A DNA stretch of 42,311 bases from an uncultured Bacteroidota bacterium (GTDB lineage Bacteria > Bacteroidota > Bacteroidia > Flavobacteriales > Flavobacteriaceae), in NCBI GenBank assembly GCA_902606555.1, contig CACLGQ010000007.1, forward strand, positions 1-42,311, read 5' to 3'. The notes below the pieces were generated by a model. The model did not search any database. It was not told the origin of the DNA and saw only the letters and a list, made by a program, of their open reading frames with translations. This document shows positions 7,594-16,121 of this stretch, piece by piece. A program made the translations under genes and the position numbers. The first letter of the stretch is position 1; each line of letters begins with the position of its first letter.

Positions 7594-8681
7594 AGATTCG
7601 TTTTTTTATCGATCAATCCTTTTTTCAATGCGTATAATGCTTGTTTAGGTTTTCCATTTTCATAAATACTAAGTATGTATTTAGGAAAATTTCCCTTTCC
7701 AGGACGGTCGTTTAAACCCCAATGATTTAATGTTAGTATTCCATTTTCTTTCTTTGAAATTAATGTATTTAGAATATTAACATAAGAAAGAGTTTGAATA
7801 TTACTGGTTTCAATTGAATTTGGATTTTCATTTCTAAGCCAAAAGTTTAGCTCTGTTACATGAAATCCCATATCATTTCCATGAGACCAATCAATTAATA
7901 ATGAAAGAAAATCTAAATCTTCTTTATTTAAACCTTTACCTCTTAAGTGAGCTTGCCAACCTAATCCGTCAACCCTAAGACCTCTATTTCTTAAATATTC
8001 AATGGTTTCCAAAACCTTAAACCACATTACCTTTTCCATTCCACCATTATGATTATAAACAAGTCTGATATTTGGAGCATACTTGTTGGCAATTTCAAAA
8101 GCTCTTATTATATAAATAGGGAATCCATCTTCATTTAAACCAATTTGTGTCCATGGATTCTCCCATGAATTATCGCCGGGTTTTTCTGCAAACCATTCAC
8201 CATTCCTTAAAACAGTTTCATTAACAACGTCCATCCATTTCACAGACTTTTCATTATTTAATCTTTTACAAAGAGCAATAAAATACTCTTCCATGTTCTT
8301 TATTAGTTCATCTTTAGTCCTATTATCATTTTTAGCCCACTTAGAAGCCTGAGGACTAACTGGACCGTGAACTCTTACTACAATATTATTCTTATCTGCA
8401 AAATCTATAAAATCATCATGTTTTTTCCATTGCCAAACACCGGGTCTTGGATGCACAGTTGTTTGCTTAGATGCATTTTCAGGTGTTAGGTAATTAAATT
8501 CACCCAAAAATAATTTTTCAATTTTAGTGCCTAAAGATGAATGATTAATAGTACCACCAACATAAAAGGAATCTAAAGGATACCCATGATCTTTTAGAAT
8601 ATTTTTAATAGAGTTTTGATCCTGAGCAGTCAAAAATAGGATTCCAAAAAAATAAATTGTCAAAAATTTAAACACTCTCAT
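7578..8681 (-). CDS. GH10 endo-beta-1,4-xylanase, secreted
   Basis: A 367-residue protein with a signal peptide ending near residue 19 (FLTAQ). The GH10 acid/base glutamate is Glu155 in WMDVVNETV and the nucleophile is Glu277 in HVTELNFW. It retains YLTPENASK and YNHN, which correspond to family landmarks. The usual GHTLVWHSQ segment is replaced by VHGPVSPQASKW, so the subsites near the cleavage point differ from textbook xylanases. It is the last gene of the xylose operon, starting directly after the symporter stop. It presumably cuts xylan or xylo-oligosaccharides in the periplasm or at the surface. The high identity of catalytic motifs makes the family firm, but the substrate is inferred. 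Confidence 0.9.
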   Translation of the reverse strand: MRVFKFLTIYFFGILFLTAQDQNSIKNILKDHGYPLDSFYVGGTINHSSLGTKIEKLFLGEFNYLTPENASKQTTVHPRPGVWQWKKHDDFIDFADKNNIVVRVHGPVSPQASKWAKNDNRTKDELIKNMEEYFIALCKRLNNEKSVKWMDVVNETVLRNGEWFAEKPGDNSWENPWTQIGLNEDGFPIYIIRAFEIANKYAPNIRLVYNHNGGMEKVMWFKVLETIEYLRNRGLRVDGLGWQAHLRGKGLNKEDLDFLSLLIDWSHGNDMGFHVTELNFWLRNENPNSIETSNIQTLSYVNILNTLISKKENGILTLNHWGLNDRPGKGNFPKYILSIYENGKPKQALYALKKGLIDKKTNLYLRN

Positions 8682-10361
8682 TTAAAAAAATATTGGTGAG
8701 AAGAAAATTAATATTCCAATCACAATTAGAACAAGAACAAATGAAAGGACTACATCAATAGAGTTATATGATTTTTCAGAGCTAATTTTATCAGAACTGG
8801 TTAATGTTCCATATGATAGACCTTGGATTTTTTTGTAATCAGGCTCTGATGTTAATAATGATGTTGAAATACACAAAGCAACTGAAAAAATAAACATCCA
8901 TATAGCCATATAAGAAAAATTTACTGATGCAAAATCATATAAAAAACCAGTCTCTATAATACCTTCATTTTTTGCAATTTCTGAACCCAATCTTAAAATC
9001 AGTAAAAATAGACCACTAAAAAGTGTAACAATTGCTGCTTGAGCATTTACTCTTTTCCATATTATTCCAAGCAAAAAAACCGTTGTAACAGGGGGAGCAA
9101 TATAGGCCTGAACATTCTGTAAATATTGATACATTACTCCACCTCCAATTTTTTCCATAATAGGAATCCAGGCAATACCTAAAACAACAATAACAACTGT
9201 TGCTATTTTCCCAACATTTACTAAAAATTGTTCTGATTTTTCAGGACTAATTTGTTTATATATATCTATAGTAAAAATTGTTGAGCAAGAATTAAATACT
9301 GATGCTAGTGAACTCATTAATGCTGCCATTAACCCCCCGGCCACCAAACCTTTTAAACCTACAGGCAATAATGTTGTAACAAGCATTGGAAAAGCTCTGT
9401 CTGCCCTTTCAACACCAGTTACTGGGTCTATAACACTGTAAATTTCCGGGTTTTGAATAGTAAGTGCATAAGCAATTATCCCTGGTACCAAAAAAATTAA
9501 AATTGGTAAAAGTTTCAAATAAGCACCAAAAATTGCACCTCTTCTACCTATTGTGATGTTATTGGCAGCCAATGTTCGTTGTACTATATACTGATCAGTA
9601 CACCAATACCATATACCAACAATAGTTCCACCAAATAGTAATCCTGCCCATGGAAAATCTGGATCATCCCAGGGTCTCCACATATTAAAATGATCAGGGC
9701 TAACTTCAGTAACTGTTTTTGTTAATTCGTCCCACCCTCCAACTTCTTGGAAACCTAGGAAGGTAATAATCACAGAACCAAGAATTAAAACAATTGTCTG
9801 TAAGGTTTCAGTATAAACAACTGCTTTTAGTCCTCCAATTATGGTATAAATACCAGTAAAAACAACTATTCCAATTGCACCAACCCAAAAATCAAGATTC
9901 AATAGTTCTGAAACAACAATTCCACCAGCGTAAATGGTTACAGATACTTTAGTTAGTACATATGCAAATAAGGAAAAAACTGAAAGAAACCATCTAGATC
10001 TACTGTCAAATCTTTTCTCTAGGAATTCTGGCATTGTAAATGCTCCACTTCTAATGTAAAAAGGTAAAAACAACCAACCTAGAAGTAATACAATCCATGC
10101 ATGAAGTTCATAATGAGCAAGAGGGGTTCCAGACGAAAAACCAGTACCAGCGAGTCCTACTACATGTTCAGAGCCTATATTTGAAGCAAAAATTGAGGCT
10201 CCAATAACAAACCAGCCAACATTACGTCCAGCTAGAAAATAATCTTCAGTATTTTTATTTCTCTGTAAAGCTACCCAAACAGCAACCCCAACAAGTATTG
10301 CAAAATATAATCCTAATACAAACCAATCTAATCCCTCAAATATTGATTTAGTTACATCCAT
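8682..10361 (-). CDS. Sodium/solute symporter (SSS family, SGLT-like sugar transporter)
   Basis: A 559-residue inner-membrane protein with about 14 transmembrane segments. It carries the SSS motifs NTEDYFLAGRNVGWFVIGAS (36-55) and GGLKAVVYTETLQT (about 176-189), and it resembles bacterial SGLT sugar carriers more than amino-acid carriers. Placed between xylose isomerase and GH10 in a tight operon (6 nt after xylA, 0 nt before GH10), it is the likely importer of xylose or short xylosides from periplasm to cytoplasm. No other inner-membrane sugar transporter is encoded in the locus. Confidence 0.9.
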   Translation of the reverse strand: MDVTKSIFEGLDWFVLGLYFAILVGVAVWVALQRNKNTEDYFLAGRNVGWFVIGASIFASNIGSEHVVGLAGTGFSSGTPLAHYELHAWIVLLLGWLFLPFYIRSGAFTMPEFLEKRFDSRSRWFLSVFSLFAYVLTKVSVTIYAGGIVVSELLNLDFWVGAIGIVVFTGIYTIIGGLKAVVYTETLQTIVLILGSVIITFLGFQEVGGWDELTKTVTEVSPDHFNMWRPWDDPDFPWAGLLFGGTIVGIWYWCTDQYIVQRTLAANNITIGRRGAIFGAYLKLLPILIFLVPGIIAYALTIQNPEIYSVIDPVTGVERADRAFPMLVTTLLPVGLKGLVAGGLMAALMSSLASVFNSCSTIFTIDIYKQISPEKSEQFLVNVGKIATVVIVVLGIAWIPIMEKIGGGVMYQYLQNVQAYIAPPVTTVFLLGIIWKRVNAQAAIVTLFSGLFLLILRLGSEIAKNEGIIETGFLYDFASVNFSYMAIWMFIFSVALCISTSLLTSEPDYKKIQGLSYGTLTSSDKISSEKSYNSIDVVLSFVLVLIVIGILIFFSPIFF

Positions 10362-10367
10362 AATTTT

Positions 10368-11696
10368 TTATTTTATATAGTTAAATAATATATTCTCAAT
10401 TAATTCTTGTTTACCACTTTTTAATTTTAATTTTCCATTAGCTTTTGCAAGATCGTATAAGTCCTCTAATTTTAATTTACCGTCCTCAAACTTTTTACCA
10501 TGCCCAGAGTCGAAACTTTCATATCTTTTTTTAAGCATTTCAGACATAGGAGAATCGGTAAGCAATTTATCAGCAATTAGAAGTGCTCTTGCGAAAGTAT
10601 CTGCTCCCCCAATATGTGCTAAAAATAAATCCTCAGAGTCTGTTGAGTTTCTTCTTAATTTAGCATCAAAATTTATTCCTCCACCTTTTAAGCCACCAGC
10701 CTTTAAGAATACCAACATTGCTTCAGTTGTTTCTTGAATATTGGTGGGAAATTGATCGGTATCCCATCCATTTTGATAATCTCCTCTGTTTGCATCAATA
10801 CTTCCTAGCATTCCAGCCTTTGCAGCAACCGTTAATTCATGTTGAAAAGTGTGTTGAGCCAAAGTTGCATGATTAACTTCAATATTGATTTTAAAATCCT
10901 TATCCAAACCATACTCTCTTAAAAACCCAATTGATGTTGCGGTGTCAAAATCATATTGATGCTTAGATGGTTCCATTGGTTTTGGTTCAATAAAAAATGT
11001 CCCTTTAAATCCTTTAGATCTTGCGTAATCTTTACACATTTTAAGAAATTGTGCCATATGATCAAGCTCTCTACCCATATCTGTATTCAAAAGAGACATA
11101 TACCCCTCTCGTCCACCCCAGAAAACATAATTTTCACCACCTAATTTAATGGTTGCATCCAATGCTAATTTTATTTGACCACCAGCCCTTGAAACTACAT
11201 CAAAATCTGGATTTGTAGCAGCCCCATTCATATAATGTGGATTTGAAAAACAATTGGCTGTTCCCCATAGTAATTTTATATCACTATTTTTCTTTTTATC
11301 CTTAATATAATCAGTAATAAAATTTAATCTATCCTCAGACTCAGAAAAATCAGTTGATTCTTGAATTAAATCAAAATCGTGAAAACAAAAATATTCAAAA
11401 CCCATCTTAGAAATAAATTCAAATGCAGCATCAGCCTTATCTTTGGCTGCTTGAAAAGGATCTTTAGACTCATCCCATGGAAAATTTTGAGTTCCAGCAC
11501 CAAAAGGATCAGCACCTTGACCACAAAATGAATGCCAATATGCAACTGCAAACTTGAAGTGATCTTTCATTGATTTTCCAGCCACTATTTGTTCTGGATT
11601 ATAATATTTAAAAGCTAGCGGGTTTTTTGAATCTTTGCCTTCAAACTTAATCTCATTGATTCCCTTAAAAAATTCTTTATTTCCAATTATTGCCAT
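10368..11696 (-). CDS. xylA: Xylose isomerase
   Basis: Converts D-xylose to D-xylulose in the cytoplasm with two divalent metals. The 442-residue length is that of class II xylose isomerases. Recognisable motifs are FHDFDL (catalytic His106), VFWGGREGYMSLLNTD (substrate/metal region), IEPKPMEPSKHQYDFD (metal glutamate), HATLAQHTFQHEL and GGINFDAKLRRNS near the C-terminus. It lies 6 nt downstream of xylB in the operon, so the locus carries a full catabolic branch for the released pentose. Confidence 0.97.
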   Translation of the reverse strand: MAIIGNKEFFKGINEIKFEGKDSKNPLAFKYYNPEQIVAGKSMKDHFKFAVAYWHSFCGQGADPFGAGTQNFPWDESKDPFQAAKDKADAAFEFISKMGFEYFCFHDFDLIQESTDFSESEDRLNFITDYIKDKKKNSDIKLLWGTANCFSNPHYMNGAATNPDFDVVSRAGGQIKLALDATIKLGGENYVFWGGREGYMSLLNTDMGRELDHMAQFLKMCKDYARSKGFKGTFFIEPKPMEPSKHQYDFDTATSIGFLREYGLDKDFKINIEVNHATLAQHTFQHELTVAAKAGMLGSIDANRGDYQNGWDTDQFPTNIQETTEAMLVFLKAGGLKGGGINFDAKLRRNSTDSEDLFLAHIGGADTFARALLIADKLLTDSPMSEMLKKRYESFDSGHGKKFEDGKLKLEDLYDLAKANGKLKLKSGKQELIENILFNYIK

Positions 11697-11702
11697 AATA
11701 CT

Positions 11703-13181
11703 TTAATTTATAATTTTTTCTAAATTTTGTTTCCAGGATTTATATGCATCTAAATATAATCCTTTCTGCTTTTGCGGTTCAAAAGATTTAACATAGTCGT
11801 TTTTAGTAATTTTTTCAGAGTAAGATTTAAAATCATTAGGTTCACATCCAACTGCTCTTGCAGCACCGTATGCTCCTGTACTATCAAATATTTCAATTTC
11901 TTTATCAATCAATGTAGATATAGTTTGTGAAAACAAATCTGATTGAAATAGGTTATCATTACCTGCCCTAACTAAGCTTGGACTAAAGTTGTCTTGTATT
12001 AAAATCTCCATTCCATACATAAATGAAAATGCTATTCCTTCTAGTGTAGCTCTGTATAAGTGACTATTTGAATGTAGATTGAGATTTAAGTTTTTGAAAC
12101 ATGAACCAATCTCATTATTGTTAAACATTCTCTCACTTCCATTTCCAAATGGATACAGCAATAAACCATCAGACCCAATGTTAACTTTACTAGCTAGTAG
12201 ATTCATTTGGGAATAACTTTTTGCATTTGTAATGTTTTTGATCCATTTATATTGAATACCTGCGCCATTAATACACAAAAGTTTTCCAATTAATTTATTT
12301 TTATTGGTATAGTTTACGTGAGCAAAATTATTTAACCGCAAAGATTCATTTGATTCCAAGCTTTCAGTTAATGCATACAAAACACCGGATGTACCTCCTG
12401 TAGCTGCGACTTCTCCAATATTCAATATATTCAAAGACATAGCATTATTAGGTTGATCACCAGCCCTATATTTAATAGGAATACCTTTTTTAAGGCCTGT
12501 TTCTTTAGAACCTTTGGATGAGACGTAACATTGATTTGAAAAATTATCAACCAAATTTGGCACAAGATCATTTTCGATACCATAATAATTTAATAACCAA
12601 TCAGCTGTTTTGTCCTCCTTGAAATCCCAAAACATTCCCTCAGATAGACCATTAACTGTAGTGGAAATTTCTCCTGACAATTTATAAGCAATAAAATCTC
12701 CAGGTAACAAAAACTTGTATGCTTTCTCATAAATTTGAGGTTCATTTTTAAGAACCCATGCAAGCTTTGATACAGTAAAATTTCCTGGTGAATTTAACAA
12801 GTGTTCCACACATTTTTTTTGTCCGATTTCCTCGTAAGCAGTATTCCCGATTTCTACTGCTCTGCTATCACACCAAATGATTGAATCTCTAAGTGAATTA
12901 CCATCGTTATCAATTAATACAAGTCCATGCATTTGATATGAGATCCCAACACCCAATATCTCGTTTGCATTAATCTTACTTTCTTTTATTATTCTCTTTG
13001 TTCCTTTACAAATTAATTCCCACCAATAATTTGGATCTTGCTCAGCGAATCCATTAGATTTAGATATAATTGGCATTTCTTGTTCTGGCTCATTTATTAG
13101 GCATATTTTTTCACCAGTGATCGCATTTGTTAATGCTATTTTAATAGATGAGCTTCCTAAATCATAGCCAATATTATACAT
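11703..13181 (-). CDS. xylB: Xylulokinase
   Basis: An FGGY-family kinase phosphorylating D-xylulose to xylulose 5-phosphate with ATP. The 492-residue protein opens with the ATP-binding [13 protein letters not shown], has the substrate motif YQMHG (82-86) followed by WCDSRA, catalytic Asp242 in RAGDQPNNA, and a second nucleotide motif [12 protein letters not shown]. The operon position before xylA and after GH43 supports xylulose over other ketoses. The product would enter the pentose phosphate pathway. Confidence 0.95.
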   Translation of the reverse strand: MYNIGYDLGSSSIKIALTNAITGEKICLINEPEQEMPIISKSNGFAEQDPNYWWELICKGTKRIIKESKINANEILGVGISYQMHGLVLIDNDGNSLRDSIIWCDSRAVEIGNTAYEEIGQKKCVEHLLNSPGNFTVSKLAWVLKNEPQIYEKAYKFLLPGDFIAYKLSGEISTTVNGLSEGMFWDFKEDKTADWLLNYYGIENDLVPNLVDNFSNQCYVSSKGSKETGLKKGIPIKYRAGDQPNNAMSLNILNIGEVAATGGTSGVLYALTESLESNESLRLNNFAHVNYTNKNKLIGKLLCINGAGIQYKWIKNITNAKSYSQMNLLASKVNIGSDGLLLYPFGNGSERMFNNNEIGSCFKNLNLNLHSNSHLYRATLEGIAFSFMYGMEILIQDNFSPSLVRAGNDNLFQSDLFSQTISTLIDKEIEIFDSTGAYGAARAVGCEPNDFKSYSEKITKNDYVKSFEPQKQKGLYLDAYKSWKQNLEKIIN

Positions 13182-13184
13182 CTT

Positions 13185-14228
13185 TTAATCAATAAGTGTA
13201 TTAATTGTTTCAATTGTACCATCTTCATTATGAAACATCTCTGTTAACTTTACATTTCTTAGAAAATCTTTTCCTGAAATTTGAGTATCATGATAAAAGA
13301 AATACCACTTATCATTAAACTTCAATGTTGAGTGATGGTTTGTCCATCCTTGGACAGGATTATTTAAGACTCCTTGGTATATAAAAGGACCATAAGGATT
13401 ATCACTTGTAGCATATACAATATAATGAGTATTTCCAGTTGAATAACTTAAATAATAAATACCATCTTTTTTATGAATCCAAGCAGCTTCAAAAAATCTT
13501 CTGTCATGGTCTTTAGTTAAAATTGGATTTCCATCTTTATCAATTATTCTAACTGGCTTAAGATCTTCAGCAAAAGATACCATATCATCAGACATCAAAG
13601 CTATCCGAGGAGATATAGCTGGGCTGTTTGGTATGCCGCTATCTTGAGTTTCACAACCAGAGTGTGTATATTGATTATTCTCATCCCATCTTTGCAATTG
13701 GCCTCCCCATATACCACCTAAATACATGTAATATTTACCATCATCATCTTTAAAAACACTTGGATCCATACTGTAACTTCCCTCAATTGGTGTTTTTTTT
13801 GATTTAAATGGACCCTCAGGTTTGTCAGAAACAGCAACACCTATTTTGAAAACATCTTGCTTATCCTTAGTTGGAAAATATAAGTAATATTTACCATCTT
13901 TTTCTGCCGCATCTGGTGCCCAAAACTGTCTTTTAGCCCATGGAACATCATCTAAATCAAGCGCAACATCATGAATTGTAACTGGTCCTCCAATGTAATC
14001 CATTGATAAGACTCTGTAATCTCTCATAGCATATTGACTACCACAATCATCATATTTGGGATTTTCCTCGATTATATCATGAGATGGATATACATATATT
14101 TTTCCATTAAAAACATGAGCAGATGGATCAGCTGTAAAAATTTCTGAAACCAAAGGCTCATTAATAAATTTTTTCTGCGAATTACTCAATATCGCAAAAA
14201 ACAAAACTATATAAACAACTTTTTTCAT
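13185..14228 (-). CDS. GH43 beta-xylosidase/alpha-L-arabinofuranosidase-like enzyme, secreted
   Basis: A 347-residue five-bladed propeller glycosidase with a signal peptide (cleavage near residue 17). The GH43 catalytic triad is visible: base Asp34 in TADPSAHVF, pKa-tuning Asp155 in SMDPSVF, and acid Glu247 in RRFFEAAW. QFWAPDAAEKDGKYYLYF is the usual blade-2 signature. In this operon it most likely removes xylose or arabinose from xylan fragments. Its start overlaps the sulfatase stop by 4 nt, indicating coupled translation and coordinated action on desulfated substrate. Confidence 0.9.
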   Translation of the reverse strand: MKKVVYIVLFFAILSNSQKKFINEPLVSEIFTADPSAHVFNGKIYVYPSHDIIEENPKYDDCGSQYAMRDYRVLSMDYIGGPVTIHDVALDLDDVPWAKRQFWAPDAAEKDGKYYLYFPTKDKQDVFKIGVAVSDKPEGPFKSKKTPIEGSYSMDPSVFKDDDGKYYMYLGGIWGGQLQRWDENNQYTHSGCETQDSGIPNSPAISPRIALMSDDMVSFAEDLKPVRIIDKDGNPILTKDHDRRFFEAAWIHKKDGIYYLSYSTGNTHYIVYATSDNPYGPFIYQGVLNNPVQGWTNHHSTLKFNDKWYFFYHDTQISGKDFLRNVKLTEMFHNEDGTIETINTLID

Positions 14229-15706
14229 TTTATTATAATTGGTTGGTTAGTAAAATCTCTCATTTTTTTTAGTTTTTCTGAATATTTCTCGATATAGAAT
14301 TCATATTTGGAGTTTTTAGAAATATCAACAGATTGATTAACATCATTTTTCATATCAAACAACATATAATCAGCTATTTTAACATCAGAATCATAAGTTG
14401 GTTTTTTATTTCCCTCTCTGTCAGTGTAGAACTTATTGTAATTCAATATTTCATGATATGAGAATTCATGATCTTGAACCACCTCTCTAAATTGATATCT
14501 GCTGTAAATCTCATTTTTAAATTGCTGATTTGGGTTATTAAGCAATGGAACCATACTTTTACCATGTATGTACTTTGGGGGCTCAATTCCAGCTATTTCG
14601 CACAATGTTGGGTAAATGTCAATATATTCAACTAGGGCCTCAGTTTTATAATCTTTTTTCTTTCCAGGAGATGATATTATTAATGGTACATGAATTGCTT
14701 CTTGAAATGTATGATGTTTACACCAAAAGCCGTGTTCACCAAGAAAAAAGCCATGATCACTCCAAAATATTATTGTTGTATTATCCCTCAGGCCTGTGTC
14801 GTCTAATGCACTTAAAAGTTTTCCAATAAGACTATCAAGATAGCTAACAGTTGAATAATATGCTCTAATTAAATCTTTCTCCATCTTGGGGCTAACAGGC
14901 CCTGTCTGCGGAATATCTAAGTAAGCATTTCTAAGTTCAGTCCATTCATGCACTGCTCTGGCCGGAGCATTTTCAGGAATTGTTCTAAGATCAGAAAAAA
15001 CTAGATCTTCGTCTCTGTAAAGATTTTTATATTTTGTAGGTTGTATAAAAGGGAGATGAGTTGAAATATACCCAACTGCCATAAAAAAAGGTTCCTTAGA
15101 ATCTTTAAGTTTTTTTAAATTCTGAATTGCTGTTTTAGTAACCCGACCATCATTATATGCATAATCATCAACGTCTGCATACTCAAAAGGAGGTGTTTTA
15201 ATCTGATTTTTATTTGTTGGGTGGTATTCATCTCTTTCTTTTATTTGAAGTAATGATTTTGGATTTTTATAATCCTTTTGATGCTGGAAGGGTCTAAAAA
15301 AATCCCAGTTCTCGATATTATCCTCGCCGTGATGATATATTTTACCGATTGAAAAAGTTTTGTAACCATTATTTTTAAAAATTTTAGCAAGATCAATTGC
15401 ATCAGGCAAATCCTCATCTGCCCTGCTGTAATAACTTACAAATCGAGATTGACTTCCACGAACTCCAGTCAAAATACTAGCTCTACTTGCCCCACAAACT
15501 GCTATGTTAGTATAAGCTTGATTAAATTGTACTCCTTGACTAGCTAGTTTATCAATGTTAGGGGTCTTCATTTGTCGATGACCATAAGAGTTTGTCAAAG
15601 GTCTCATATCATCAACACCTATGAACAAGATATTTTGTTTCTCTTTTTGGGAAAAGGAGTAGCTAAAAATTAGATAAAATGAAACTATTAAATATTTTAT
15701 TCTCAT
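14225..15706 (-). CDS. Type I (formylglycine) sulfatase, iduronate-2-sulfatase-like
   Basis: A 493-residue secreted sulfatase of the S1 family with a signal peptide (residues 1-19). Metal-binding aspartates lie in IGVDDMRP (Asp32, Asp33). The formylglycine site is Cys71 in C-G-A-S-R, a CxASR variant of CxPSR. The downstream SDHGFFLGEHGFW motif supplies further metal and substrate ligands. Order and motifs resemble the iduronate-2-sulfatase/choline-sulfatase-like subfamily. Next to GH43, GH10 and xylose genes it probably removes sulfate from a xylose-containing algal polysaccharide. No formylglycine-generating enzyme is encoded in the window, so maturation must rely on one elsewhere. It is the first gene after the internal terminator. 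Confidence 0.9.
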   Translation of the reverse strand: MRIKYLIVSFYLIFSYSFSQKEKQNILFIGVDDMRPLTNSYGHRQMKTPNIDKLASQGVQFNQAYTNIAVCGASRASILTGVRGSQSRFVSYYSRADEDLPDAIDLAKIFKNNGYKTFSIGKIYHHGEDNIENWDFFRPFQHQKDYKNPKSLLQIKERDEYHPTNKNQIKTPPFEYADVDDYAYNDGRVTKTAIQNLKKLKDSKEPFFMAVGYISTHLPFIQPTKYKNLYRDEDLVFSDLRTIPENAPARAVHEWTELRNAYLDIPQTGPVSPKMEKDLIRAYYSTVSYLDSLIGKLLSALDDTGLRDNTTIIFWSDHGFFLGEHGFWCKHHTFQEAIHVPLIISSPGKKKDYKTEALVEYIDIYPTLCEIAGIEPPKYIHGKSMVPLLNNPNQQFKNEIYSRYQFREVVQDHEFSYHEILNYNKFYTDREGNKKPTYDSDVKIADYMLFDMKNDVNQSVDISKNSKYEFYIEKYSEKLKKMRDFTNQPIIIK

Positions 15707-15730
15707 AGTTAAGTATTTAAAAATAATTAA

Positions 15731-15758
15731 AAAAAAAGGAGGATATCTCCTCCTTTTT
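15731..15758 (-). terminator. Intrinsic terminator inside the polysaccharide operon
   Basis: The stem GGAGGA (15738-15743) and TCCTCC (15748-15753) enclose a 4-nt TATC loop, with seven A on the low side, read as a U tract on the minus strand. It lies in the 72-nt gap between the 113-residue protein and the sulfatase, so it should end most transcripts after susC-susD-small protein and let only part continue into the enzymes. Confidence 0.85.
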
Positions 15759-15778
15759 AAACTGATTTTTATTATAAA

Positions 15779-16120
15779 TTATCGATTTCTAGCTTCATTA
15801 GCAGCTTTTAATAAATCAGAAGCTAACTTTTTACCAAATCTTTTTTCAAGTTTAGCTTTGATGTTAGTGTAACCAATTCTATAAACAGCTTTTTTTTCGT
15901 CAGCAGATGATGCTCCACTTTCTTTTATATTATTAGCATTCTCTACAATTTGAGAAAGCTGAACTTTACTAAAAAAAGCAGCATCTTTTTTATTTAAATC
16001 CATTTTTTCGATGACATAATCTGAAATCTTATCAGCATTTTTCTGTTGCCATTTTGTAGCTGTTTGTGAAAACATTATTAATGGAATAATTAAAAAAAAG
16101 GTTGATAAAAAGTTTTTCAT
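15779..16120 (-). CDS. Small secreted protein of unknown function in the PUL
   Basis: A 113-residue protein I cannot assign to a family. It has a clear signal peptide (MKNFLSTFF, a hydrophobic run to about residue 16, then FSQ). The mature part is charged, lysine- and alanine-rich and looks all-helical, in the manner of Spy/CpxP-like or other small periplasmic helical proteins, but no diagnostic motif is present. It starts 1 nt after the SusD stop and is directly followed by the terminator, so it belongs to the SusCD transcript and should be expressed with it. Possible roles are an accessory of the outer-membrane complex or a stress chaperone; both are guesses. Confidence 0.85.
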   Translation of the reverse strand: MKNFLSTFFLIIPLIMFSQTATKWQQKNADKISDYVIEKMDLNKKDAAFFSKVQLSQIVENANNIKESGASSADEKKAVYRIGYTNIKAKLEKRFGKKLASDLLKAANEARNR

Positions 16121-16121
16121 T

